A DNA stretch of 64,000 nt, taken from the NCBI GenBank assembly GCA_023853785.1, contig JAJIRX010000557.1:372001-436000 (forward strand), read 5' to 3'. Below are positions 10,759 through 23,552 of this stretch, one piece after another; position 1 is the stretch's first letter; each line of letters begins with the position of its first letter. This DNA is from Psilocybe azurescens (Eukaryota; Basidiomycota; Agaricomycetes; Agaricales; Agrocybaceae). Under the pieces are notes generated by a model. The model was not told the origin of the DNA, made no database searches, and saw only the letters and a program-made list of their open reading frames with translations. The position numbers were made by a program, and so were the translations under genes.

Positions 10759-13700
10759 AGATATCGGCCTGACTCTGCACACCGTCGTCAGTCAAATAAT
10801 GGCCGATATTATTTGTTTTAGCATGTGTTTCCGCCATACGCATGCCATTCATGTCCTCATGCTTGATTCTTAAAGTCCTTGGGTGTCCCTGGGCAGTGGC
10901 AATCCTGCTTGGTGATTCACGACGAACCATATACCGACGCCAATTTCACGTCTAGTACGACATATTCACGAAAATCTGTACTTACTACCACTCTCGATGT
11001 ACTCATAACACGTAGCATCATAGCATCGCTTCATCCTCCCTTTACCTCTGCTATCAACCTCTCTTTTGTTCTCTCTTTATTTGGGCGGTGGACAATATTG
11101 GCGCATACAAGTAGCTTTAGCTTGCTTTCTTTCCCTTCCGGGGTCGTGATGTTCATGTCCCTTTCGTTCTCGTTATCGTACGGATCCCATTGTTTATACT
11201 TATTCTCAGTCGGTATTCAGGGTGCACACACGTTGCTCTTTTTCCGATATGTGTTACTTAAAAATGAGGCGATGGACGGACGACCTCACTGGTGGTATTG
11301 ATTTAATCTTCATTTAAAACCTTAGTATTTAGTATGCCTATGTAGACTGTATTATAACTGCATCCAAAAAGCAATAATGTATGAACAAAATGCATCGTCT
11401 CATATTTTCCTCGAAACGCGGGCGTCGCATACAATCTGTACGCTACGCTTGAATTTCATCTCGCACTTTACCGCATCATACCCGCACTTTGTGGCAAAAC
11501 GTAAGATCTCCATTACCGACTCCTTGATGCCGGGCCTACCAACCTTATATGGCATGTCCTTCTCCTGCGGAATGAACCCGTCCATCGCAGACGACAACCT
11601 GACGCCACAGAACGACGCCGCAATATGCCCTTGAAAGAAATTGGGCGTATGCTATCTCCCCCTTGACATCCACAGTTTCCTCTCGTGTGCTCTACGTAGG
11701 CTAGGTCCAATGTTAACGCTTATTACAGAGCGTTTCGTAAGTGGCTTCAATGGTGCTTATTTCAGTGCTTATTGGTTTATCCAAGGCTTAGGTGCTCTAT
11801 ATTTGTTGCTACACATGTGGCTATATCTAGCAGCTATTCCGCAGATGGGGTCGCGACCAGCCTGGCATCGCGTTCGCATCCCTGTCCGCGTCTAATTTAG
11901 CAACGACCGATTGACGCGAAACACTGAAATCCTGGCAGTGCGCCGTTATCGGTTCTTCGAGGCCTTCATCGTTCAAACGCGAGCGGAAGGAAGTCCGTTC
12001 GTTCCATCCGAGTCGATCATTGTTGTCCTGTCGAGTGTACGTACTGCATTGGATTTTTTGCCAGGTGCTGTCAACAACGCTGGCCTGCTATAGGCTCTTT
12101 GAATTCCCTTTGCTGGTGATTGGTCAACTCATCCCGCTTTACCTCTGGAGGTCTGGACAGCTGATCGACTCGAGAGCCAATGGACACAACTCTCGAAGAC
12201 TCGTCATGTCTGGTGTCGTTGGTTTGTCATACTTTGAAAGACCTGTTCTCCTTGGCAGCTCCCTTGGTCACTGCCCTGGGAGGACTGAACACCTATTTTC
12301 CCGAGGCACGCATCTCTCTGTATCTCCGCTTACCTGCGCCTCGTTGCATATTATGGATGCCTTTTGAGGATCCCGTACCCTTTTCTGGAGGTTCTGTCAT
12401 ATTTTGCTTCCGTGTGGAGGTGGAGCATCTGCTGTCCGTCTGGTACATCTAAATTTCCTGTTAATGTAATGTCAAAGTCGTTGATTTCCGTTATTTTGTT
12501 CAATCAGTCTGATGGACTTAGGATGGAACAATTGCCTTTTCGTATGTGGTATTTTTCACGTTGCATCTCCTTGTACCGTAACTGTATCAACCTTTGTGAG
12601 CGATGAAATCTCTCTTTCTCATTTTCTTGTTCGATCCGAAAACCGAGATTTGAAGTGGATCTTTTGTCTCTTTCTTCCGCTCATTCGCACATTGCTTTTT
12701 TGTGTCATTGTTTCCCACAAGAGTCTGACTAAAAGATGCTTAACGTTTACTGGCAGGATCTAATCTGCGCTGAATTGCCTGGAACGACAGGTCAATGTGA
12801 TCCGCGTTGACGAAAATCCTCAGGCTATTCACTTGTATGTATTCCAGTACCTCGGTGCTTGGGCAATCTATCATCAATCTGCGATGCGAACCTCAGGGCC
12901 AGTGGCTGGGTCTTTCAGGAAGGGAAGACAACAGTTGACCGCATATAGATCCAAATGTTATCCGCTGTACCGCTTTACACTACCGTGAGTACATCCATCT
13001 GCCAATCACTGCTTTCTTATTTTATTTTGGAATCTGACTGCCATGTCTAGACTTTGTTGTTTATGGCTATGTGATGCTTGGATTTTGTGGTGGAAATGAA
13101 TGTGGGTGTGGGTGTGTCGAAATGACCATCACTGCGTGTTGATGAGCACTCGAGTCGTAACCTTCGGCACTCTTTTTGTACAGAAGCGACGCGATGAACT
13201 TGAACAAGACTTGTCTTTCCACTTTGTGGCCCAGGGGACTTGGGGTTTTCTCTGTCTGTTGGTCTGTTGAATTGGTATCTGACATACGGTGGTCTCAACA
13301 GATGGCTAGGCAAGTCTCATAATTGGCGAAAGACTTCATTGCGTGCATAATCAGTAGAGCCACCACTGCCACAGATTCCCTCTTGGTTCTCAAACAACTT
13401 CGAACTACGACTCAGCTCGTATCAGCTCGTAATACCAAACTGTGCACTCCTGCATTGGGATTATGTTTTGTTCTCTCCTCTTGGAACAGGCCTGCCTAAC
13501 ACCGTCGCGCGTCGCACTTTGCAGTTCAGAAGGTTCTCTAGGCCCGGCAGTGCATTTTACACTCATCCCGGCTTGCGCATTATAGCTCTTATGGAAGCAC
13601 CATCCGGGATGATGATCAATAATTTGTGCAGTGCATCGACGGCGGCTTTTGTGTTCTGAAATATACCGCTAAGGTATGAAAATAAAGGATCATATGCTTT

Positions 13701-14011
13701 GTTACCGTGCTCGTCGCCAGAAGGGTGAGTTCTAAGTTCTTCTCTTAAAATAAATATTGACCCCATGACATCGACCTCTAATTGGGTAGCATATTCTCTT
13801 GGACATAGAATACATGCATGGCATGGACATAACAACTTTCCTCAATGTTCGCTGTGCATCTGTGCTATTACCGGCATAATGCTTGATCGACGACGATGCA
13901 GAAATGACGCCCGACGGGCGTCGCACTTCATCCGAACTTCATTGAATTTCGACCAATAAATTCAACATAAACAGAAACCTGTACTTGGTGGCACTGCAGG
14001 CGTTGCAGAAC
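10759..14011. other. 3.2 kb with no recognisable gene
   Basis: The first part is presumably the 3' region of the bZIP gene. Beyond it only short frames occur on both strands. Stretches that look faintly protein-like are a minus-strand piece at 11400-11640 (contains GRPGIKESVMEILRFATKCG), a minus-strand piece at 13563-13780 (contains SYLSGIFQNTKAAVDALHKL), and a plus-strand piece near 13185-13260 (contains KRRDELEQDLSFHFVAQGTW). I could not join them into a gene or match them to a family. They may be relics of genes or of a mobile element. Confidence 0.4.
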
Positions 14012-14423
14012 GGATCGTCTCGCCATCTCTGTTTACCCGCAAGAATAAATCATGTAATACTTCTAGCACTCATGACGAGCCGCCACCCGTCCTAGCCTCT
14101 ATCTTCTTGAATTGCGTTTGGAAACGGTGACGGTCTGATTCTCTGGCTTGCGGCCCGCATATATTCACCCTCGTGGTTCGACTTTGGAGCTAGCGTCCCG
14201 CATCTTGAACGATTTGCTGCAAAAGACGTATTACCTCGCCAAAAAAAAAGACTAGCATCCATTGCGAAGCCCACTTTACCTGAGCCTCGCTGGCTTCCTA
14301 CTCCTTGTGAACCATGCGGACAAGGACTTCTTTAAGCTTCTCGTTCTTCTGAGGATGTTTAAAAAGTTCTAAATTTTGGACAGCAATCATACAACTTGCA
14401 GCAATAAGTTTTTTCTTTCTCAA
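14012..14423 (+). promoter_or_regulatory. GH3 copy B upstream region
   Basis: Conserved with the block in front of copy A, including GGCCCGCATATAT-like and TTGGAGCTAGCG stretches and GAGGATGTTTAAAA about 70 bases before the ATG, which may be a TATA-like element. Confidence 0.45.
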
Positions 14424-16906
14424 ATGGCTAAGCTTCAGGTTGGAACTGTGGCTGGCATCGTCGTCCTATGTCTGTTGCGTAGGGCATCTGCTCTCACATA
14501 TACCTTCCCGGACTGCACTGTGGCCCCTCTCAAAGGAAACGCAGTTTGCGACACGACCAAGGATGCCACCACTCGGGCTCAAGCTATCGTAGAGCAATTT
14601 ACGGTCGAGGAGCTCATGGCCAATACGGTGAACTTGTCGCCAGGTGTGCCTCGCCTTGGGCTTCCATCATACCAATGGTGGTCAGAAGCCCTTGTAAGCA
14701 TCGCATTCACTCCAGCTTTACCTGTTTCAATGATGTTATGGTATGCAGCATGGAGTCGCAACAGCGAATCCTGGAGTCAACTTTACAACATCGGGAAATT
14801 TTAGCTTTGCTACATCGTTCCCTCAACCAATTGTGATGTCTGCCGCCTTTAACGACGAACTCATCAAAGAGGTCGCCACCATCATCAGTACGGAAGCTCG
14901 CGCATTCAACAATTTCGGTCGCGCTGGCCTAGATTTTTTCACGCCAAACATCAACCCGTTCAAAGACCCTCGATGGGGCCGAGGACAAGAAACGCCTGGA
15001 GAAGATCCCTTCCACATCTCGCAATATGTCTTTAACCTCGTGCAAGGACTCCAAGGTGGTCTCGACCCAAAGCCTTATTACAAAGTAGTAGCAGACTGCA
15101 AACATTTTGCTGCTTATGATCTTGAAAATTGGAATGGCAATAATCGGATGTCGTTCGACGCCCTGGTCACACCCCAGGATCTCAGCGAGTATTATTTGCC
15201 TCCTTTCCAGACATGCGTGCGCGATGCCAAGGTAGCGTCGGTCATGTGCAGCTACAATTCGGTGAACGGCATACCTGCTTGTGCTAATTCGTACCTATTG
15301 CAAACCATTCTCCGCGACCACTGGGGATTCAACGACGACGGTCGATGGGTTACATCTGATTGCGACGCCGTGGACAACATCTTCAGCACCCACAATTTTA
15401 CAGCCGACTATGCGCACGCGGTAGCCGACGCTTTGAAGGCAGGCACTGATGTCGACTGCGGTACTGCCTATTCTCTGCATCTGCCGGACGCGTTCAACCA
15501 ATCGTTAATTACCCGAGGCGACTTAGAGAGGGCCCTTACGCGCCAATATTCTTCTCTTGTTCGGTGTGTGGCTGTCCGTGAAAGATACCCGGAACGTATA
15601 CTGATATTTGTTGTTGTGCTGTAGACTTGGCTATTTTGACTCCCCCAAAGTCCAACCGTTCCGACAACTGGACTTTTCCGATGTAAACACTCCCAACGCA
15701 CAAGCTCTTGCTCTTCAAGCGGCCACGGAAGGTATAGTCCTACTCAAGAATGATGGCACCTTGCCGTTCAAAAAATCAATTAAAAAATCGCATTTATCGG
15801 TCCTTGGGCTAATGCAACGACCCAAATGCAAGGAAACTACTTTGGGTTTGCTCCGTTCCTTATCAGCCCCTTCCAAGGCGCCGTAAACGAAGGCTTTAGC
15901 GCTACTTTTACACAAGGAACAACAACTTTGGGAAACGTAACGACCGGATTTGCGGACGCTCTAGCTGCTGCGAAGGCTGCTGATGCTATCGTGTTCGCCG
16001 GCGGCATCGACAACACGGTAGAGCGAGAGGGAATGGACCGCATGAGCATCACTTGGCCGGGCGTTCAACTCGACCTGATCACCCAACTTGCTGCCGTAGG
16101 AAAGCCTCTTGTCGTCATGCAGTTTGGAGGTGGCCAGGTCGACGATACCGCTCTCAAGACTAATTCAAAAGTGAGTCCATCTCCATGGCGCGTTGTGCGC
16201 GATGCTAAACGGCCACTACGTATAGATCAACTCTATTTTGTGGGCTGGATACCCAGGTCAAAGTGGTGGAACAGCTCTAGCGCAAATCATCAGCGGAAAA
16301 GCTGCACCTGCAGGTCGTCTAGTCACGACGCAATATCCTGCAGAGTTCGCCAACCAAATTGGCATGACAGACATGACGATTCGTCCCAGCAGCACCAATC
16401 CTGGCCGAACATACAAATGGTACACAGGAACTCCAGTCTTCCAGTTCGGGCATGGCCTGCACTTCACATCCTTCGCCTTGTCATGGCAGCATCAACCTGC
16501 AACCAAGTATCAGATTCCGAGGGGACTCAGTAACGCGGCTGGTAGCACTTCGGACCTGAACGAGTTCGATACTTTCAACGTCGTCGTTAAGAATACAGGC
16601 AAGGTTACTTCAGATTACGTTGCCCTGCTTTTCCTCAGCGGATCTGGAGGACCCGCGCCGCTTCCGAATAAACAGCTTGTTGCGTACACGCGTCTGGGTC
16701 AAATCAGGGCCGGTGGGCAGAGTACGGCGAGCTTGAAGGTGACGCTCGGCTCGGTAGCTCGTGCAGACGCGAAAGGAAATCTGTGGGTGTACCCGGGCTC
16801 GTACGAGTTAACAGTCGACACTGGTGTGGAGAGATCTTTGACGCATAAATTCGAATTGGTAGGAAATGCAGTCCAGATTTCAAGCTTCCCGCAGGATTCC
16901 TCGTAG
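14424..16906 (+). pseudogene. GH3 beta-xylosidase, copy B, with a one-base deletion
   Basis: Close paralogue of the gene at 2272-4743. Exons: 14424-14693, 14749-15563, 15625-16170 and 16226-16906. Signal peptide, catalytic motifs (DPRWGRGQETPGEDP, SDCDAV) and the C-terminal domain are all present. Exon 3 is 546 bases against 547 in copy A: the A run after TCAATT (15782-15787) has lost one base relative to copy A, so the frame leaves the family sequence just after KKSIKK and runs out of frame until a stop; the correct frame resumes from MQGNYFGFAPF onward. If real, the product lacks the C-terminal half and copy B is dead; if a base-calling error, it is a second working enzyme. Amino-acid differences to copy A are few and conservative, which argues that the gene has been under selection until recently. 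Confidence 0.8.
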
Positions 16907-17222
16907 ACGATCAAATTGTATCTGTATCAGTGTATTCAGTAGTTGTGAAGAATGTCAGGCTGTGACCATTATTCGTTGTATGAAATTGTATGCCAGTTCT
17001 GAGAAGATGATAAGAGAGAACGGTTGTCGATGATTGAAAGTAGCCAGGGTAGTTTCGGCATTCGGCGTTTGCAGGAGCAAAATGTCGGGAATTGCCGGTT
17101 CGCTAGTCCTGGCTCAGGTCAAGTTTCCTTCACGAAAGTTGTACAATCGATATCCCGCCCTTAGAGTGAGTGAGTAGCATACTCAGCACGCTAACCCATC
17201 ATGCTGACCGTTGATATAGATT
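16907..17222. other. Intergenic region
   Basis: GH3 copy B 3' region and the ATP7 promoter. GH3 homology ends near 16943. No coding signal. Confidence 0.4.
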
Positions 17223-18027
17223 ATGGCGTCAAAAGCAGCTGCCGTTGCGGTAGTAAGTACCAGCCCGTACGCCTCCCGTGACACGTCTCTAATAGCCGCC
17301 TTCTTTTGCAGGATTTCACCCGCATCTACTCCTCTCTTGGCCTCGGAAAGGGTTGGTTATTGGCTAAAGATGCTCTATTGTACTGGCTCTAATCTTTACC
17401 ATCCACTTTAGAGACCATCTCCGCCCTCCAGGCTTTCCGCAAGCGCCACAGCGAGGCTCAGCGGTTGTCGCATGCTCACGCCAGCCAACCTACCACCGTT
17501 AACTTCGACTACTACCGCTCCGTTCTCAAGAACCAGGCCATCGTTGACGAGGCCGAGAAGACTTTGAAGGATTTCAAGCCTGTGACCTATGACGTGAGCG
17601 CTCACATTAAGGCCATTGAAACCTTCGAGGCTACAGCAGTAAGTCGCATCTTCTGATACGTGTAAACACGGGCTAATCTACCGGAAACCTTGCAGGTCGC
17701 CAAGGCTAAGGAGACAGAGGAGAAGATTGACATTGAGCTCCAGCAACTTCAGGAGACTCTCGACAACATCGAGCAAGCTCGTCCTTTCGACCAACTTACC
17801 GTGAGTTGCCTCTGAAAATTTCCTCGATTATTTGGCTAAGTTCCATGCATAGGTCGACGAGGTATCAAAGGCTCATCCTCGTATTGTTGAGACCGTGGAG
17901 ACCATGCTTAAGAAGGGCAAATGGACAGTGCCCGGTTCGTCTTTACAAATTCAATTTTTATCTCTGCGCAGTCTTGACATATGCTCTAGGATACAAGGAG
18001 AAATTCGGAGACCTCAATCTTATGTAA
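17223..18027 (+). CDS. ATP7: Mitochondrial F1Fo ATP synthase subunit d
   Basis: Peripheral stalk subunit of mitochondrial ATP synthase. Six exons: 17223-17252, 17312-17351, 17412-17638, 17696-17800, 17853-17934 and 17990-18027. The joined protein (173 residues) carries the family landmarks FTRIYSSLGLGKETISALQ, FDYYRSVLKNQAIVDEAEK, FKPVTYDVSAHIKAIE, EQARPFDQLTVDEV and the C-terminus WTVPGYKEKFGDLNLM. All joins keep frame. Imported into the matrix, presumably without a long cleavable presequence. The gene is convergent with the GH35 gene, with 114 bases between stop codons. Confidence 0.95.
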
Positions 18028-18141
18028 ACTTTTGCCTTGCTATAGATTATATCCAGTTTACATTTTCGCTGAGTAAATGGCTGGTTTCAACAAATATTTT
18101 ATTCTGGCGATCATACATAGATTGACCAAATTCTGCAACCA

Positions 18142-21100
18142 CTAAAAGGCGCCTGGGCGAGATGCCCATGCAGTAAGAGGCTGATTTACGACTGAAGCCA
18201 TGCTACTTTCAACTTGGGCAGTGAACGCCAATTTCAACGTGTCAAGCTTCGCTCCAGCAGAGCCTTGTGCCCAGAGTGAAACTGCTAAAGTGTTTTCCCC
18301 TTGATAATTAAGAATTCCTTGGGCTAAGATGATGCATATTTGGTGAGCATGTCGGGAACTCGTCTACAAAATGTTACTCACGAACGGGGAAAGACTTCTG
18401 TGGGCCAATATGATTCACTAAGAACAAGTTCATTCACCACTTGTTGTCATCTGTTCTGTTACACGCACCATATTTGCCGAACTGATAACCGTTCACGTAG
18501 AGCTATGGAGAAGCATTCACTACGCCTACACATGATGGCAGACTAACAGTCGACTCACTTGGGATCTGAAATGTGGATTAGTCGTCGAATTCGTAACGAC
18601 GATTGAAATGGGGTAGTCAACGCCTTGTGGGATATTCAGGTTGAATTTAGTTCTACCATTAATGTCAACCCTAATCAAACACTGTTGGCATTTGATCTTA
18701 GGACCTACCTGAATATACTGACACCCGCTTTGGAAATGCCCGCAGTTGGCGTCCCTGAAGACCATGAAGCGTCGTTGAATCCGGGCAGGTGGAAGCCTAA
18801 GAACCACGCTATCAACTTGAGTTGGATGCAAATTGAACCATGAAGTTGTCACCTTGCCGTTCAGCGAAGAGGCCACCTTCGTTCAGCGGACCCCGAGTCT
18901 TGTCAACGTACTATCAATTGCACAATTTAGTGTTTCATGGTTGCTGAGGTTCCATATGAAATGCGTACATTCTCGCCACCAAGATTACCAGCGACCTTCC
19001 AAACGCTAACATTCGTTGATGCACTGCCGACGAAGGAGTAGCTAAGGATACCCCTTGGCGCCTTGAATGTCTCGCTTGCAGCGACCCAGTCTTCTTCATA
19101 GCCCATATGATCCTGTAAGATTGTAATTATGTGGCTAGAAGACTTTGCCAGAGTGTTGGACAGAGTGAATGTGTCTTCGTGATCGCCCTGGACAGCGTCA
19201 CCTTCCCAAGATCCAATGAAAGTTGAATCCAGCCAAACGGAGAACCCGAAAGCAGAACCACCTATGACTCTGACTTTGAAGGCTGTTTCAGTTCCTGTCG
19301 CGTTGAAATGTGCGCGCCAAAGAATATTTCCGGTGTGAAAGCCGTAGTCGCCAGCATATAGAGAGACAGGAGTTGACAATTGTGTGGGGTTGACAGTAGT
19401 AGTGTGATCCGCAACGGTCCACAATGCATCCGAATACTGGTGCGTGATTTCTGGCAAACTGTCCGAGGTTTTCTAGAGAACAAGCACAAAGGTTAGTTGT
19501 TAAGAACGCTACCGACACGAGTCATATCCGCTCACCCATGGAAGTGTGGATAGATTAGGCAGGGAAACAGCTGGCAGAGATACCGTCTTCTTCGCCGTCA
19601 AAGTCCCGTACGATGTCTTGCTCAGAGCCAAGGAAGCTCCATTGAAAGTTAAAGCTCGAGATTGCGTGGCGGGTGCGATAATTTCAAAGTTCGCAGTACT
19701 GTTGAGATCTCCGGTTAGAGCCAATGTTCCTCCGTTCACATTGACCGAGCGAATGAGGTATCCGCCTTTGATGATGATTGGATTCTCAGTACTAAATTGA
19801 GCCAATGCACCACTGGTGGGTGGATGAAGAACCCAGAATTGGTAGGCGTTGGGGCGATCTAAGTTTTACAAAGGAGTTAATCTCAAGGACCATGTTGAAC
19901 GTGTCGAACATTACCAAGAATGTAAATGAGAGTGTTGCTTCCGACCTGGACAACTGTTTGGCCTAGTGTACTGTATTGCAAAGCTAGCGCGCCGCCGTTC
20001 AACACTTTCTGCTTTACCGTGCTGCTGCCTGAAAGAACCTTGACGGCAGGTGCAGTTGATGTTTTAAATTTGATGGCAGTTTCATGAAGTTCGCCGGCAT
20101 TGCCATAGACGAGAATAATATCACGGCCGTCAATGGTGGCCCTGTTCGCCACAATATTATGGATGATCAGTTTTATCCACAAAAATTTTGGGTATAAAAA
20201 ATCATGCTGACCATGTCAATATTTCAGCTGTCGAATAAAGAAGAGTGGTAGAGCCAGCACTGTAGTCGACCACATGTATCTTCGAGTCCTTTCCGGTCAA
20301 CGTCAAGGAGCCTCCAAGTGAAGGAACAGTCAAAGATCCGAGACTTGTGGGCAAAGTTAAAGTGTACTTTTGAACGGCATTTGTCGATGCATCAGTCTGC
20401 CTAAGTTGTGACATGTCAGACGAATGAAGCGAAATTTGAAAGAATAGAAGGATACCTGACGACATAAAACCCGGTCTTGTTGCCAACAACATCCAAAATC
20501 TGAGTGGTTTTGAGTGCCGAATTGCCTGTGAAAGCTCCTTGGGAGGTGGCTATGTTCTGAGGCCTGGTTGTAAGATAGGCAGGGGAAACGGCCAAGAAGT
20601 TCGCTTGCAACTTCAGCTCATAAAACTTTTCGCGCAGGGTTCGGTCTTCTGCAATTGCAGAGCCCTGAATATATCTGTTAGTTAGCCGCATTTATTTTGA
20701 ATTGGTTGGACCGACGTAGTCGTAAGAGGTATATACACCTATGTGCAGAATAAGACATTATTCGCTTCGATGAACATAGTAATGGCACGCACCAGGATGA
20801 GCGATGCCTCCCCAATTCGTGCCGCCGAAGATCATATACAAGTTGAGATAGGTTGTTGACATCGCAAACTCATTCTTATAGAAAACTGCGCTCGTCTTGG
20901 TCATCCGACATCGTTTGAATCCAGACTCGAATTTACCTCTTTCAAACTCGGTCCCAGTCAAGATCGCGCAGGTGTCGTAACCGGAGCCTCCCCTGGAAAG
21001 CATAATATTAGAAGTAAATCTAGCCAGCATGGATGTCAACTGACCAGCCATCGAATGCACCACCTTGGAATTCATAAACTGCGTTCAAGTCTTCAGGATT

Positions 21101-22333
21101 GATTGACATATGGGCATCCCAGAAAGAGCTGCAAAAAGCGTAAGCCTGAATCCAAAATAATGTTATGTGGCAGTTTACTCTGGGACTGCGTTAGACGCCC
21201 ATGTGTTCGGATGGGAGCAATCAAATCCGTTCGGGTAAGAGTCGTATCCATAGACGTCGACAGTTGTATAGTGTCCCCCTGCCCATGCGTCGTTGGTAGT
21301 GATCGGCACAGTTATCCCAGCATCTATCTGCTCGAGGAACTTTCTTTAGTTCTGAGTACACGAAATATATGAACTATACGTGCAAAGGCTTGCATAAGTT
21401 TGCTTTCATAAACGAAGTCTTCAGCATAGGGTGCCTGGAATCCACTGTATTCATTTTCGGACTGAAAGATCCAGATCAGAAACGCGCGCCCCAGCAAACA
21501 AGGAACAGAACATGCCCACCTGAACCAAGATAACAGGACCGCCCTTGGTGATCTGATTGGCAGCTAACGTGGTGCCCACAGCCTTGACGTAACCAGCATA
21601 GGCGTCAAGGTAGGTTGTGTTAGACGTCCTCCAAAGACCAGGGGTATAAGTACCCCATCCAGGAAATCCTCCGGCAGTGGTTTCCGCGTTGATGTAGGGT
21701 CTTACAAGGTTACAAGGTCATGTCAGCGTGCGCATAAAATCGACACCCAACCATGGCTTACCCAGGACGAGCAATCAGATAGATTCCGGCCTTCTTTGCA
21801 GCATCAATAAAAGGCTGCAAGTCGCGGAATCCCTCAAAAGATATTTCACCCCGCTTAGGTTCATGAATACCCCAGAATATGTAGAAAGAGACTGCATTGA
21901 AGCCCATAGCCCTGTAAACGAGCGTTTTTATTTAGCGGAGCAAACAGATGTTTACAAGAGCATATACTTTATTTTCTGGAAAATGTCGAGGTGCAAGCTT
22001 TGAACTGGCATTCTAATAGAAAAAGGCTTAAACGATGCATAAAAAAGGTACTACTTGTTCGCTTACCGGTAAGGATGCACCTCTCCGCTGAATAGCATGA
22101 GACGTTTTCCATTTATCATGTAAGAATACTGATCCCAGGTAACCTTAATGTCTGAGGTTAAGCATTGTCTAGGGACAAATGCGTCCAATACATACGTTAG
22201 TCTGGAGGCCATCGGTGAGTGATTGTCTGGGAAGGATTGTTCGGCGAGATTTCTTGGTCAAGTCGCCATGACCCTTTGCTACAACCAAGATAGCGCACAA
22301 AAGTGAGAGCAGCTTTAAGAATAGTGCCTTCAT
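18142..22333 (-). CDS. GH35 beta-galactosidase (LacA-like)
   Basis: Large secreted beta-galactosidase, about 1000 residues over roughly 20 exons. The start [20 protein letters not shown] at 22333 is a signal peptide. Catalytic domain: [68 protein letters not shown], then [19 protein letters not shown] across an intron (acid/base Glu in NEY) and [12 protein letters not shown] (nucleophile Glu in YEFQ). Then [24 protein letters not shown] and [16 protein letters not shown], followed by the beta-galactosidase domains 2-5. The end is spread over small exons: [68 protein letters not shown] and [18 protein letters not shown], ending in RPGAF with the stop at 18142. Acts on terminal beta-galactose of pectic and hemicellulosic side chains. 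No frame break seen. Confidence 0.9.
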
Positions 22334-23552
22334 CTTCGGATGAATTTGAGACTATTTCCTGATTTTTGTTGGCTTTTATATGCGTTGGTTGGTCAATCCG
22401 CCTGTTGTTGGTGCCAGCGAGCCCTCGCAAGGTACAGCCAGACACATGACGAAAATGTCTTCTACAGCAATGTGGAATATGACACCAAAGAATGCGGACA
22501 CAACATAAAAGGCTGGAAGGAAGTCGAAGCTACGGTTTTCAGAAGGCGAAGCGCTGCCTAACCATCTTGCAAAAAGGTTAAAAATAGACAATAACGAATG
22601 CACGTGATTATGGATTGACAGTAGCGCGCCGAATTTCAACCGCTTTGCATTGTGCAGCTGCAGAAACAATTCAGACTCGGGCGCGCACCATATTGACTTA
22701 AATTTGTCGGCGACAAGTTTTAAAATATAATATGGTTGCCTGGTGAGTACCGACTGTGGCCAGTTGAGTCGGAATCGAGTCTGCTTAAGATGTAACTTGA
22801 ACGCAATTTGAATGCCTGTGTACCTGGCAAGGGAATGAATATAAACTTTCTAAACTATAGGAAACCCGATTAATCACCGAAGTCAAAGTTGAACTTTGAG
22901 AGGAGGGATTGGTTGAAGTACAAGCAACGACGAAGAGACATGAGGCAATAGGTACCGACATTTGTTCCATCGAAAGCCGAAACGCGATAGGCTGAAAAAG
23001 AGACCACGAGCAAACCACGAGCAAACCACGAGCAAGACTTCGAGTACGAATTTGACAAGACATTGACCAATGATCCTTATTGGTAAAGGATTTCGAGAAA
23101 GAGATGTTCCGTGATCAGTCAATTCTAGATAGATCCGGGCGGGTCTGGATAAAAAGAGTAAAATTATGGATGCGGGGGTGAATGTAGACATTGGAAATGA
23201 AAAGGCTCGTGATTGGGAGACTCGCGAAGGTCAGACTGGGGAAGAGTTATGCGGAGGCCATAAGAGAAACGGGGCCCGGAGTGCCTAGACGACGACACGG
23301 CGGACAATGGACATGATGGACTGGACGAGAGTTGACAAGTGGGGTCAATTATAGGCTATGGGGGCTAGATGGGGCATGGAGGCAGGCGGGGTCAAGTATT
23401 TGTTCAGAAACCCCAGACGCTGTTCCTGATAAGGAAGTGACGTATCGCGATCACGATGGTCGATTGCCAATAGATGTCAAACAAAGTCCGAGTCCCTCTC
23501 AAATTGTTTATTATCTGCTCCTTGATCTTACCCCTTCACACTACACCCCACT
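22334..23552. promoter_or_regulatory. Divergent intergenic region, GH35 and hexokinase
   Basis: 1.2 kb between two divergent starts, so it should hold both promoters. It contains a short tandem repeat at 23003-23040 and a pyrimidine-rich tract with TTTATTATCTGC before the hexokinase start. No coding signal. Confidence 0.5.
23003..23040. repeat. Short tandem repeat, unit about 11 bases
   Basis: Three copies of ACCACGAGCAA (the third slightly altered at its end) in the GH35-hexokinase intergenic region. Confidence 0.7.

Larger units (their letters stand above)
14012..16943 (+). repeat. Right arm of the inverted duplication (GH3 locus B)
   Basis: Plus-strand partner of 2235-5155. Exon lengths are the same as copy A (270, 812/815, 547/546, 681 bases) apart from one extra codon in exon 2 and one missing base in exon 3. 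The upstream block from about 14012 to 14423 is shared but more diverged than the exons. Confidence 0.85.

Noticed and set aside
10879..11301. 140-codon plus frame after the bZIP gene
   Set aside because: Hydrophobic low-complexity translation of pyrimidine-rich 3' DNA, no conserved block.
23003..23040. Three-copy 11-base repeat as a possible CRISPR-like array
   Set aside because: Units are directly adjacent without spacers and the DNA is a eukaryotic nuclear genome; it is a plain tandem repeat.
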